Origin: Huntiella abstrusa
Lineage: Eukaryota; Ascomycota; Sordariomycetes; Microascales; Ceratocystidaceae
NCBI GenBank assembly: GCA_025685495.1
Contig: JAJNMT010000003.1
Location: 62,001 to 126,000, forward strand
DNA length: 64,000 nucleotides
Direction of reading: 5' to 3'
Positions 1 through 10,414 of this stretch are shown here, piece after piece. Below the pieces are notes generated by a model that saw only the letters and a list, made by a program, of their open reading frames with translations, ran no database searches and was not told the DNA's origin. Position numbers and translations under genes: made by a program. How positions within the stretch are numbered: position 1 is the stretch's first letter; each line of letters starts with the position of its first letter.

Positions 1-439
1 GCGTTTATCCCCGCCCGCTAGCGCACCCTGCTGAGAAATCTTTCCGACTTTCCGGTCGGCGACTACTGTAATTGGCTTAACCCTAGGTAACCCGCGCCAA
101 AGGGTGGATTTTTGCATAGTGGGGGTGTGTGTGTTGATTTCGGCAGGTGCGGATGGGAAGGAGGTTAAAGCGTTGAGTGCTCGCTGTTTTCGAGAAAGGT
201 CAACACTTTGTTTCTTTCCTCTCCAGATCCATACTTTTGTGTTTTAAAACAAGACGCGCAGTTCGTCTTGACCCATACTTTGATTCGTTAATCCAGCCGC
301 CAAGCTGTTCTCTTCCTCTTTCTTTCGACGGAGTGTCCGCGCTGTTACGGGCTTTTCCATTGCTGCTACCGCTACGGCTCATCAAAAACCGTACCTTTCT
401 TTCACGACCCAGTCAGGTTCTCAAACCTCAGTCAGAAAC

Positions 440-1514
440 ATGCACTCCAAGATCGTTATCATCGGCTCTGGGCCCGCTGCCCACACCGCCGCCGTCTACC
501 TCGCCCGTGCGGAGATGAAGCGTAAGTTTGACTGTCGCAAGAGACCAATATTGAGTAGTTTACTAATACGGTATCTGTATTTAGCCGTCCTGTACGAAGG
601 CTTCATGGCCAACGGCATTGCTGCTGGTGGTCAGCTCACCACCACCACCGAGGTCGAGAACTTCCCCGGTTTCCCTGACGGCATTATGGGCCAGGAGCTC
701 ATGGTATGTTTTGTCCCTTGCATTGTGTTTCACAACACTGGCTAACCACATTTCTCTGTAGGACAACCTCCGCAAGCAGTCCGAAAAGTACGGTACTGAG
801 ATCATTACCGATACCGTCGCCACCCTCGACCTTTCCTCGCGTCCCTTCAAGTACACGACCGAGTTCAGCCCCGAGGAGACCCGCACTGCGGACTCTATTA
901 TCATGGCTACTGGCGCCTCTGCCCGTCGCCTGAACCTCCCCGGTGAGGAGACCTACTGGCAGTCTGGTGTTTCGGCCTGCGCTGTCTGCGACGGTGCCGT
1001 CCCCATTTTCCGCAACAAGCCTCTTGTTGTCATTGGTGGTGGTGACTCTGCCGCTGAGGAGGCTCTTTTCCTCACTAAGTACGGTTCCCACGTTACCGTT
1101 CTTGTCCGCAGAGACGTTCTCCGTGCCTCCAAGACCATGGCCAAGAGACTTCTTGAGCACCCCAAGGTCACTGTCCGCTGGAACTCGGCTGGTGTCGAGA
1201 TCAAGGGTGAGAATGGTGTGATGACTCAGCTTGTCGTCAAGGACACCGTCACCGGTGCTCAGGAGACTCTGGAGGCCAACGGTCTCTTCTACGCCATCGG
1301 TCACACCCCTGCTACCTCGCTCGTGAAGGGCCAGCTGGAGCTTGATGAGGACGGTTACATCGTCACCAAGCCTGGTACCCCCGAGACCTCCGTTGAGGGT
1401 GTCTTCGCTGCTGGTGACGTGCAAGACAAGAAGTACAGACAGGCTATTACCAGTGCCGGATCTGGTTGCCAGGCTGCTCTCGACGCCGAGAAGTTTCTGG
1501 CGGAGCAGGAGTAA
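440..1514 (+). CDS. TRR1: Thioredoxin reductase (NADPH), cytosolic low-Mr type
   Basis: Three exons, 440-521, 585-703 and 762-1514, give 317 aa, the usual length of fungal low-Mr thioredoxin reductase. The N-terminus has the FAD-binding GxGPAA motif (IIGSGPAAHTAA). The redox-active dithiol is CAVC (Cys140 and Cys143), and the NADPH-binding GGGDSA motif and the C-terminal FAD motif (GVFAAGDVQDKKYRQA) follow in the expected order. The enzyme uses NADPH to reduce thioredoxin, feeding peroxiredoxins and ribonucleotide reductase. The first intron has a perfect TACTAAT branch site and both introns have GT-AG ends. The ATG at 440 gives the normal N-terminus. The 5' leader holds a possible short upstream frame at 153-176 (8 codons including stop), of unknown relevance because the transcription start is not visible. 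Identity is certain from the motifs; the exon joins are inferred but keep the frame and the family sequence. Confidence 0.97.
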
Positions 1515-3254
1515 GGAGTCTGCTTTTATAAAAGGAAGACTGTAGTTGTATGATTTATGAATATAGAAATCAGATACAATAAGTGGACTACATGATTGTG
1601 AATGCATTTGATATGTGGTACGTGTTGGCCCACCCGGTGCTTGTGGGGCGGGAAGTACAAAGCCTTTGGCGAGCGAAATAACCCGATGTGTATGTACGTA
1701 TGCACAGCCAGTCAGGGCTGATGACTCGGTCTCTTGTTTGCTATCATATGTCACAGTAAAAACATTATGCTTGGAAGAAGCGGAGGGCATTACAAAGATC
1801 GGCGAATTCAGCACTATAATAGAGGCTCCAGCAAAAAAATCGGTAGGTTACATCGCAAGCTAACAAGAACGTGAACACAGACAGCGGGACACATAGACGG
1901 ATTAACGGCAATGATGGAGTAGAAGGAACGAGGAATAATAGCTGATAGGGTCAGATGACCCGAGTCAGTGGTAGACCCAGTCCAAGAGAAGACCAGCCCG
2001 TCTTATGTTAGAAGAATTGTGTAGTATGTATGTATGTTGTACAAAGGCGCCGAGCGGGAATAGCGGCAGGTTAGGATAAAAAGACTGCGCGAATGAAACA
2101 GGATCAGGAAGGGGGTTAACGAAAAGGAGTACAAGGAGGAGGTAGGAAATTTTATAGAATAAGAGTGGACACAAGTGACTAAGAATATTAAATGTAAGGA
2201 CAAGCGAGGAGAAGTCGAGACGGGCAAGGCAATGGAGGTTTGAGGGGAATGGTGATGTCTATGTGGCTAGGATAGACGATAGGAGTAGTGCGGGTTGTTT
2301 ACCCGTGAAGCCCATCTTGGCTCTTGGTGTATCTACGTGAAAGTTCAATGAAAAATATTTTGGTGACTACCGGGAAGATATGTACGCATCGTTGGGTAAA
2401 TTTCCCTTTAGCATATGTGTGGCCATCTACTCATAATGATCTGTAATGGCCGTGGAAATCTGTAAGTCGGTGTTGATAATGGTTACTAGCCAAGAGCCAC
2501 TTGTAAATTGACTCGTATCGGACAGGTTGGGACAATCTCAATAGTCTATCATTGCACACGAAATCATCACCACAAGCTGCCCATGAGAGCTCCATCTGTT
2601 GCTTCGGGGGTTTCGACCCTAACGGATCACCGGCGTCTTAAGTGGTCTGATTTCGGTAAAAGAAATTCTGAATCTGGACAGAGTCTCACATCTTAAAAAT
2701 TCGCCACTTAACCCGCGAATAGAAGCTGGTAGGATGATGCTAATGACGGCTGCTGGGAAAGAGGAATATTTTCGTTGTAGGGCCGGATATGCACGGACCA
2801 TCTCAAGAATCGGGGGTTAATTCACATGCTTGTGGTGATACAAAGCTGGGGTAAATTGTGATGATAACTTCAACATTGATTTTACTGACGTCATAGATGT
2901 TTTGATGAATGATGGCCTGCCTCGATTGCTATCGATGAATTTTGACCTCCTTGCAATTGATCCTGCTACGCCCGCTATCGTTTGAGCTAATGGTGAGATT
3001 GTCTGACCGTATTGGGATAATTCGACTTAGCGCCATAATGGGTTGACTATTATCGTTGTTTGGCTACAAAGTTCTCCTACACACTCGATTCCCAATCCGT
3101 AAGAAAACGACTAAGGAGAGACAGTGAAATATTTTGTCGGCAAAAATGGTGTACTTAAAGGAGTCCAGTCTCCAATTTCAACCATCGAAAATGTATCCGT
3201 TCAGACTCTCTACATTCAAAGTCGTCAACATTATTTTGAAAACGATTGATCAAG
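1515..3254. other. Intergenic, 1.7 kb, no gene seen
   Basis: This follows the TRR1 stop and holds its 3' UTR. Open frames here are short, mostly lack an ATG and have no recognisable protein features. The largest, on the minus strand and running back across TRR1, is the antisense shadow of that gene. I see no repeat, RNA gene or transposon remnant. Confidence 0.5.
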
Positions 3255-4718
3255 ATGCCTCCCAGTTTTTTCACACGCATGCTCAGTAACTCTAGGGCTA
3301 CAGCAAGCACCTACATCAATCGGACACCCGCCAATACCGACTCTAGACCGAACCACGCTATGCACAATCACACATTCAACAACGTGTCAACGACCTCTTC
3401 GGGCGGCGAACGCTCTGTTGATGGACGCACAAACGCTGGTGTTGTCGCCGATATTCCATCGATTGTCGTCACTCCACCTGAAGGCCGCGATTCAACAGAA
3501 GGTTGGGTTATGCTTATCGAGACTGTCCCAGAGAATTGCTTCGATGACTCGACTATCCCCGGGGGTCCCCTTGAGCGTCTTGTCTCCCCGGCTGTCTCTC
3601 AAGCTGCCAGAGCTTCGAACGCCGGTGAGTCGAAGGCTGTGGGCTCTAATGGCGATGGTCAGAATGAACGCCTGGGTGACGATCACGAATCCCCTGTTGA
3701 TCCTCCTGCTACAAACAACCATCCTTCTTCCTCCGACTCAAACGACAAAATGGCTTCGACACAGTCATCCAACTCCAGCACTGCTGGTTCTTGCGAACAT
3801 TCGTATTCATCCGGAGATACTACAGCCAGAGAGTCTGTCGACCAGTCTGTCGCAGGTACCAGCAAGACACCCTCGAGACCCCAGCTTCGCCGAATGCCTC
3901 CGTATCAGTCTTCTAGTCCGATGGCCCAGCCGGCCGCTGACGCGCCCACAAGACCTGGTCTCCGGCGTATGCCACCTTTTGAGCCGTCTTCAACCAAAAA
4001 GACCCCTTCGGTCGTCGAACCACCGGTGAGACCTAGTCTCAAACGTATGCCCCCTTTCGAGCCGACCTCGAGCCGCGAGGCACTCCTGTCTGATACAACT
4101 CCCAAGGCCCCGCCCTCTCGCCCTTCTTTACATCGGATGCCACCGTACGACCCAACCAGCCAGAAAAGAGGCGAATCTTCTGGTACTGGACAAAAACGCC
4201 CTCCTGTGAGATGCCCTATTAAACAAATACCCCCTTATCGTCCTCGGCTTGCTGACGCCCCCACAAAAGTTCCACCAATAACCGTGACAGAGATTTCTAT
4301 TGATTCACTATCTGATTCGGATACGTCCGAGGTCGTTGAAACTACTCCTGCGCCTCCGTCGACTACGCCTGCTTCTACAACCAGTGTACAGTCTGCCGCG
4401 GGTGATATGGATCGTCGCGTGCAACTACTTCTTGATCACCTGTATAACGAAGCAGAGCTACTTGGTTCGGATACAATGGATGGCATGTTTGTCGATGCGC
4501 TTCCCCGGGGGTTGAACACATTGCCGAAGGGTACAGATTGGTTTTTGCAGTTGGTTACGGAAATCGATGATTTGAGGGAACGGGCTGCCAATGGTACGCT
4601 GACTCAGAATGACATGCAGCAGGTTGAAGGTGCTTTGTCGGGTATGGCGATATACATGTGTAAGAAGTGGTTTCAAGGTGTCGATCTTAGTCGCTACGGA
4701 GCTGGAAACCTGGGATAG
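3255..4718 (+). CDS. Hypothetical protein with five RMPP(Y/F) repeats
   Basis: Single-exon frame of 487 aa from the first ATG (the frame opens upstream only at a TTG). I do not recognise the family. Residues 1-205 are Ser/Thr/Asn-rich and look disordered. Five degenerate units of the form RPxLxRMPP[YF] then begin at about residues 208, 233, 259, 289 and 319, spaced 25-30 residues apart; the last is diverged (IPPY). A Ser/Thr/Asp linker leads to a C-terminal segment (about 385-487) that looks folded: it is helical, begins near RRVQLLLDHLY and includes a Trp-Phe pair (TDWFLQLV). It sits in the gene-poor part of the window and has no obvious promoter element. The regular repeat and sustained open frame support a real gene; lineage-specific origin and a protein-docking role for the repeats are inference. 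Confidence 0.75.
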   Translation: MPPSFFTRMLSNSRATASTYINRTPANTDSRPNHAMHNHTFNNVSTTSSGGERSVDGRTNAGVVADIPSIVVTPPEGRDSTEGWVMLIETVPENCFDDSTIPGGPLERLVSPAVSQAARASNAGESKAVGSNGDGQNERLGDDHESPVDPPATNNHPSSSDSNDKMASTQSSNSSTAGSCEHSYSSGDTTARESVDQSVAGTSKTPSRPQLRRMPPYQSSSPMAQPAADAPTRPGLRRMPPFEPSSTKKTPSVVEPPVRPSLKRMPPFEPTSSREALLSDTTPKAPPSRPSLHRMPPYDPTSQKRGESSGTGQKRPPVRCPIKQIPPYRPRLADAPTKVPPITVTEISIDSLSDSDTSEVVETTPAPPSTTPASTTSVQSAAGDMDRRVQLLLDHLYNEAELLGSDTMDGMFVDALPRGLNTLPKGTDWFLQLVTEIDDLRERAANGTLTQNDMQQVEGALSGMAIYMCKKWFQGVDLSRYGAGNLG

Positions 4719-5139
4719 TGTGTCATTGTTTCCACTTTCTCAGTGCTACATCGACGCACTTTAAGCCCTGAACGATCAACGCCAATCCGGCCAACCAGGT
4801 TAACATCATGTACACGTGCGACACATTGCTATTACTTTTGTCATTCTAACAAGGAAAAAGCGCCGATCCGAGTCGCTGCTCTGGGCGCATGTTCGCTACA
4901 CAATCGAACTTTCCAGCACAACGCGGTATTCAGGGCGGTTTCATCAACAAACTTCGGTATTGGCGTAGCTAGGGCTATCGAGACCGGCTTCTGAGTCGCC
5001 GACGTCCAGAAGACATCATTACGGAGATTTGGATCTGGCTGGGAAGAGAAAGTCGACACTGTGGATCTGGTTTGGAGTGGCTACTAGAATGCCTTTGTAG
5101 GGCTATGTTATGGACAAGCGGGGTTGGAACCGATGGGTC

Positions 5140-5151
5140 GGGGGGGGGGGG
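5140..5151 (+). repeat. Homopolymer G(12)
   Basis: Uninterrupted run of twelve G in an otherwise non-coding stretch. It may be length-variable and is a likely place for assembly error; no function is suggested. Confidence 0.9.
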
Positions 5152-6152
5152 ACAACTCTTTATAGCGTTAATTCGGTCCATTTGTTTGAAAGTCTGGCGG
5201 TCTATTGGGGTTTTGACGTCGTCTGCGTTGTTGGTCCTGGGGCGGCGACTATTTTACAATAGGCACGCATCTCTGCTAGGTTTGCCTTCGCAGTTCACAC
5301 AGTTATGGGGATTGTGATGGGGAGGGAGGTATGATTTTCTTTCACACGAGCAATCCAGATGGCATGGTGAGAGACTCTATCAGATTAGCCCCCAATAGTT
5401 AACCTTGAGTTCTACAATAGATCCAGCCATATACTTTATTCTCCGCCACATGCGCGTATGGTATATGTTCCATGCAATTATAGTGTATTCAACGGGGTCT
5501 GTCTGCAATCACGCAAAGGCTTCTTCCATAATACTTCGCCCTAGTTATCTTTGGCAATAAGCTTCATTGCCCATCGTCTTGTAGCGTCTTACTAACCAAA
5601 GAATACTGAGAGTTAAAAGCCTCGGAGAACTACACCCACTTTTCACCCACGTCAACCGATAAATGGGCAGACTCTCACGCAAACAAACAGCTGTGTCGGA
5701 GGTGAATGTCTAGAAGCGGAGTGCTGTAAGTTTCGTTTATGTCCGGCTGGGTATGAACCCACACCCACAATCATCAACATCGGGGTGTGCCTGCCGGGTA
5801 GCCTTGGACCTAACTGATGCCAAGTGACATAACATACATAGAGACCTGTCTCAGCTCTTTTCTTCGGTTCATCAGTCACTTCACTCTTATCATGAACCCC
5901 GCAGTTTTGTTGCTCCAACGTCTTTCTTCTATTCAAAGTGTCTTTCGGGGGTATAGGCTTGGCTGAGTATCTGTGGGAACTTGAACTTTTCTTAAAATGG
6001 TACTACTGGGTCATGCAACATTGACCGTTGTAGTCGCTAGGCGTCCGCTCCTTGGTTTGCTCCTGATTAGCATCCACCGTCTGTCATCTTTGGATGGGCC
6101 GGCACGGACGGCTACTGTTTAGGCTACACGTGCCGGTCGTAGTGTCTATACG

Positions 6153-6160
6153 TATAAATA
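6153..6160 (+). promoter_or_regulatory. TATA-like box of the small gene at 6282
   Basis: TATAAATA lies about 120 bases upstream of an ATG in a good fungal context (CAAAATGGC). An E-box-like CACGTG is about 20 bases further upstream. Assigned by position and sequence only. Confidence 0.4.
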
Positions 6161-6281
6161 CAAGTCGATTCTGATGTACATTTTCATCCTTCCAAAACTC
6201 CAGTAGAGCACCCCGAACGTGTGTATCTACAACCCCAGTACTTGTCACCACAAAATAGATCAATCACTCTATTCACTCAAA

Positions 6282-6623
6282 ATGGCGCCCGCTGAAAAAA
6301 AAGCTGGGGCATATAACGCTACACCGAAATCTACCACGAAACCCCCGTATAGTCTGACTTCCAAGCCGGATTCCTTGGCGCCTTCTGAGCTACTCTCGAG
6401 CCCCACACCGGGGTCTACCTGTAAATTTGTCTGCGAAGCCTCGAATAAGCCACTGAAGAGGGAAGACGAAAATGAAAAGCCAACCGCCGCTCTTGCTAAG
6501 GTATGGATCCGGCCGGTTTATGGCTCGGGGGGTGGAGACCCGGCTCCTTCTGATCCACGTACAATCGACCCGACACCCAGACGTGGCCCCGGCAATGGTC
6601 GCCGTGACGAAGTCAGCGAATAG
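6282..6623 (+). CDS. Small orphan protein, Pro/Lys/Ser-rich (113 aa)
   Basis: Single frame from an ATG in good context, preceded by a TATAAATA box. The 113-aa product is hydrophilic, rich in Pro, Lys, Ser and Thr, with two cysteines in a short cluster (CKFVCEA) and an Arg/Gly/Pro-rich tail. It has no signal peptide, membrane segment or known domain. It belongs to a run of small plus-strand candidates (6.3, 7.2, 8.2 and 9.2 kb) in the lineage-specific part of the window. Composition alone cannot exclude a chance frame. An intron near the 3' end (a GT at the AAGGTATGG near 6500) would change the C-terminus. Confidence 0.4.
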   Translation: MAPAEKKAGAYNATPKSTTKPPYSLTSKPDSLAPSELLSSPTPGSTCKFVCEASNKPLKREDENEKPTAALAKVWIRPVYGSGGGDPAPSDPRTIDPTPRRGPGNGRRDEVSE

Positions 6624-7184
6624 CCCATTGTTTGGTAGATTTCTTCTCTTGTATATGGTTTAATACATTGGCTAGACTTTGTAAATTTTGGATGCCTAAA
6701 TTCACAATTGCATACATACAGGATGTCGTGATACATAGTGATAGTTGTAACAGTTTTAAATGCTCAATTGACATTCCATTACCAGGCAGGTTTCACAGGC
6801 ATTATATCGGTGCCACGGACAACGTTTTGGGTTCGTTCAACCGAGCACTAATTCCACTACCAGTGCATAGGAAAATACATCATCTAAGAAGCATTCAACA
6901 TAATGACCGTTTCGTCCCATTCCCGATAAGATTGACAGTTCTCGCAGGATTCACTTGAACCCTAGTTGCTAGGGTCAGTTGTTTATGCGGGGTCTTTGTT
7001 TTCCCTGTTTGTCGTTTGGGGAAATGTTGTGTAGGCTCTCAGCTCATTCAGCCAAGGTTGCATCATATATGCACAAGTCTCCGAGCAATACAGCTTTTTT
7101 TGATAGTTGCATCCATCAACTATTTCTAGATTTTGTAATTGTTGTTTCTTTCCTTAACCGAATTTCCGACCGGGTTTAGCCAGA
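6624..7184. other. Intergenic, 560 bases
   Basis: 3' flank of the small gene and leader of the acidic-protein gene. It is AT-rich, with short frames lacking ATG starts. Nothing further is seen. Confidence 0.4.
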
Positions 7185-7731
7185 ATGTCAGATGTAAGTT
7201 TCATGGGATGTTTACTCATCACCTGCTCAACTGACATGTCGTTTTTATTAGTGGGGTGACTCGTCAGATGATGAGAATAGAAGTGTGGGATCACCGAGCG
7301 ACTCTGGCTATGAAGAGGATCCTCCCGTTGGATACGAGGAACAACAGGACGATGACCCGGAGGTCTACGAGGAAGACCATGAGGTTGTCAATGAGGAAGA
7401 TTGGGGCGGTGGTGATGGCTCTGACATGATGAATGGGGACGATGATGCCCATGATGAGATGTACAGTTCCAACGGTGATTGGGGCGTTGATTCAGGCGGA
7501 GCTGAGGGCTATGGTGATGACTGGGCGGCAGGAGCTGAAGATGCAGGAGATTACGATGATGATTGGACGGACGAGACAGGGAGTGCAGGTCACTATGGTG
7601 ATGGTGCAGATACGGGGGCAGCGCATCCTACAGACTTTGCTGATGATTGGACGGTCGGTACGGCGGATATTGGCGGTTATGAGGATGAGCTTGTCGATCG
7701 TCCAGACATCCGTGATGGGGATGACGAGTAA
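7185..7731 (+). CDS. Lysine-free acidic protein with DW repeats (162 aa)
   Basis: Two exons, 7185-7193 (three codons) and 7252-7731; the intron 7194-7251 starts GTAAGT and ends TTATTAG. The product has 162 aa, of which 57 are Asp or Glu (35%). It contains no lysine and only three arginines. Tryptophan recurs in the context [DE]-x-W or D-W at residues 4, 54, 80, 94, 108 and 136, roughly every 14-28 residues in the second half, embedded in Gly/Ala/Asp. No known domain is recognised. The start MSDWGDSSD resembles acidic N-termini of some translation and RNA-helicase proteins, but that is too short to mean homology. The intron restores one long frame whose composition matches the downstream part, which supports the model. 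A charge-based chaperone-like or nucleic-acid-mimic role is speculation. Confidence 0.6.
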
Positions 7732-8193
7732 TCAATCTTTTTGGAAGTACAGGCTTGCTTTATCGAGCATGTGGGTGGCGATATAGCCGGGCGCCAATCT
7801 GGTCACACCTCCGTTTGTCCACACTTATCATGCGTGGTGGGAGGTCTCATGCATGTAAGTACACATTTATGCATGTTTCCGTTACCCCGCTTCCTCGTTG
7901 GCTGACTTAATCTTCGATTCTGCATGGTTTAGCGTTTAAGTATTCTTGCCTCGACCACGGCCTGTTCAAAAAGACTTTGTGATGCGACGCTGCATGTTTT
8001 TGCAGCGTCTTTGTTCAGCTTTTCATTCAATCCCGCTCCCTGTACGTCTCCGCCACAACTCATGTTCTATAAAACGCCGTCGAGTGGGGGTGAGTCGGGG
8101 ATGCGGTAAAATGTATAAATATCAGCCTGATGTCGCCTAGGTACCTGTCATTGTAGTACCAAGTATCGTTTATCGCCTTCTGCAACCTTGAAC
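7732..8193. other. Intergenic, 460 bases
   Basis: 3' flank of the acidic-protein gene and promoter region of the small candidate at 8194. No ATG-initiated frame of note. Confidence 0.4.
8114..8121 (+). promoter_or_regulatory. TATA-like box of the small gene at 8194
   Basis: TATAAATA 80 bases upstream of the ATG at 8194. Called from position and sequence only. Confidence 0.35.
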
Positions 8194-8479
8194 ATGGATT
8201 ACACCAACAACACCTATAATATTAACCGAGTTGGCCCTAAGTAAACTACATGTTCAATCCTTAGGTCCATCTGCCACTGCTAACAGGTGTATCCCCAGCC
8301 CGTCTCACTCTGAACGTGTCCGCATGCATTCCGAAGCCGCAGCTAGTCTAGCAACCAAAGCATTATTCCGGAGATATGAATCACTCAGTCGACCCAATGA
8401 GTCTAAACGTCCATTAGACCTTAAATGGGATCGAGCGAGGAACGATTTGGAGAGTAAGATGAGGGATGCTTATCGGTAG
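8194..8479 (+). CDS. Small spliced orphan candidate (79 aa)
   Basis: The ATG at 8194 opens a frame that hits a stop at 8242 unless an intron 8241-8286 (GTAAAC...TAACAG, 46 bases) is removed. Splicing joins it in frame to a longer open segment ending at 8479, giving 79 aa. The second half is charged and probably helical (LATKALFRRYESLSR, then a Lys/Arg/Asp-rich end). Support: TATAAATA 80 bases upstream, an in-frame junction, and neighbours of similar size. Against it: the only good branch-like CTAAC lies very close to the acceptor, and no family is recognised. Confidence 0.3.
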
Positions 8480-9194
8480 ATAGGCGACAGGTGTTACGGG
8501 TGGTATATTTTCGTTTTTTTGTTGGGCTGGATATTGTTTTGTTTGGGCTAGTGATCTGATTATCGTTCAAGTCTATCATCTATTAATAAGAAGTTTCTTT
8601 TGATCAGTAACCTTGAGTTGTCCTTCACTGACCTCCGCGGCGAATACCCTCTCACCCCTTGACGGGGCCAGTGTAGGGTTAGGGTCCCGATTGTCACTGG
8701 TCACGTGTAACTTCCTCAGACACCATTGACACCAAGCGAACATGAGTGTGTCGGCTATTCTGAAAACTGGATGCGTGATGAATATCAATAGTATAGCAAA
8801 ATTTCCGGATTACACGAGTCGTGATCTACGAATGGACTATGCCGTCAGATCAGACGATGTAGCGGCCGACGGGTTGGATGTCACAGAGCTTTCCCATGGG
8901 AAGGTTCTGATTGGCATGACATGCCTCTGATGTATACGTTTGGCAAACACAATGTTGAATTACACAAGAGAGTCTCCAGAAATGACGAAGACGCATTGTT
9001 AGATTAGGCCCTGTCTGATGGAAACTCACTCTCCCAGTTGCACTCTCCTGAGCTACGTGGAAAAGGCCACGTCCTATGTGAATGCTCCCTTGATAATCAC
9101 CAAGAAAGGGTTTAAAAGATCAACCTCTTTCTGGCGCAGCAGTTCCAACATACATAGGTACACACCTCCAATCTAATAACCATCCCGACCAAAA
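8480..9194. other. Intergenic, 700 bases, with telomere-like repeat and a weak 62-codon frame
   Basis: Contains TAGGGTTAGGG at 8674-8684. A 62-codon ATG frame at 8742-8930 has no supporting signal. A TATA-like TTTAAAAG at 9111-9118 precedes the small frame at 9195. Confidence 0.35.
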
Positions 9195-9377
9195 ATGGCC
9201 CATTGGAGCGGGGATGCTCCGCCCATAGGGCGTCATTATAGTATAAAGAGAAGGGGAAGATTTACCTGTAGTGTACCCCTTTCAGTTTCATCGACAGACG
9301 ACCCCGTTTCCCCGCCGGACCCTTTGATCATATGGCCCAGAAAGCATCACGAATTTCGAACAATCAATCTGGGTTAG
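9195..9377 (+). CDS. Small orphan frame (60 aa), doubtful
   Basis: The ATG lies in good context (AAAAATGGCC), 84 bases after a TTTAAAAG element. The 60-aa product has no signal peptide or motif; it is basic at the start and Pro/Ser-rich in the middle. Listed because its promoter layout and spacing match the other small plus-strand candidates upstream. The coding evidence itself is weak. Confidence 0.22.
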   Translation: MAHWSGDAPPIGRHYSIKRRGRFTCSVPLSVSSTDDPVSPPDPLIIWPRKHHEFRTINLG

Positions 9378-10414
9378 GCACTTTGTTCAAGGGGCAGGGT
9401 GTATCCCGGGAATTTAGGACTTGTGTCACTTTTTCCAACACACAAAAGAGATGACCAGGTTGTACAGACCCCATGACTATCCGAGGACGTGTTAGTAAGA
9501 GCTGATCAGTTTCCGTCGAGGATGTCAGGATCTTTCATGTGTGGCTCTGTGAGTAACAGAACGTCGCTACCAATACCCTACGGTATTTCATTTACGTGTA
9601 TCTAGATGGTTGTTATGGCTATCGACTGCATCCGGGAGATTGCCAGAGATTTAGGTTTACAGGTCCGCGCCCGTCGGTGTGCCTAATATATCGGTGCCCG
9701 TTTGCTGCACAAACGATCAGTGTATTTCGGCCAGCCATATGATAGATAATGTTGATTGAACACTCACCCCTGTGGGGTGAGCGTCCAAGTAGTGAGGTTT
9801 AGAAACCTTTGACGCTATATATATAGTAGAAGATCAACCGTTAGATAGAGAAATCGAGGGAGAAGATGATCATGGTTCTCCCGACTTCGTTACGTGACTG
9901 AATACTTCATCAGAGATTCTGTAAACGAGAATCACTATCTTGTTAGTTGTTTATAACCATATATATGTATCTGTAGGCAGCCTAGGGAAGGCACTAGTAT
10001 TTGATGGTGGAAGAACGTGGCGCTGATATGTTGTAGGGCCTATTGTGCAGCATACTTGGGAGCAGGGTAAGAGGGAAAATACAGTCCTTTTCACTTGATA
10101 GATAGCAGAAACCATGAATACGTCACGAAGTCTAACTATTGATGCTAAAACTGCTAGCCAGTATCACGGTACATTCCCATGATTCCCGAGTCATTCTTTA
10201 GTAGATGTCGCCACTAGGGACATGTCTAGGGCTGCAAATACACCTCGATCAACTAGGTCGCACGGATGTCTTTTGCCCTCTTTGCCACGACATAACTGCC
10301 CCATGACCGTTAGATAATGACCAGTTGACTATAAAGCTCCTTGTAGAAATAACCTGAAAAGTATTCCTCATAGCCGCATGCGCGTCCTTTAGACTCTTCC
10401 CATCCGAAAGATAT
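9378..10414. other. Intergenic, 1 kb, no gene seen
   Basis: No frame above 60 codons with an ATG, no recognisable repeat and no RNA gene. It includes the 3' flank of the minus-strand HET gene. Confidence 0.45.

Larger units (their letters stand above)
4719..6281. other. Intergenic, 1.6 kb, no gene seen
   Basis: Only short frames without supported starts or motifs occur here, on both strands. It includes a run of 12 G at 5140-5151. The last 150 bases look like the promoter of the next small gene: an E-box-like CACGTG near 6127 and TATAAATA at 6153-6160. Confidence 0.45.

Noticed and set aside
699..1814. 371-codon minus-strand open frame across TRR1
   Set aside because: Antisense shadow of a strongly codon-biased gene; no motif, and TRR1 on the plus strand is certain.
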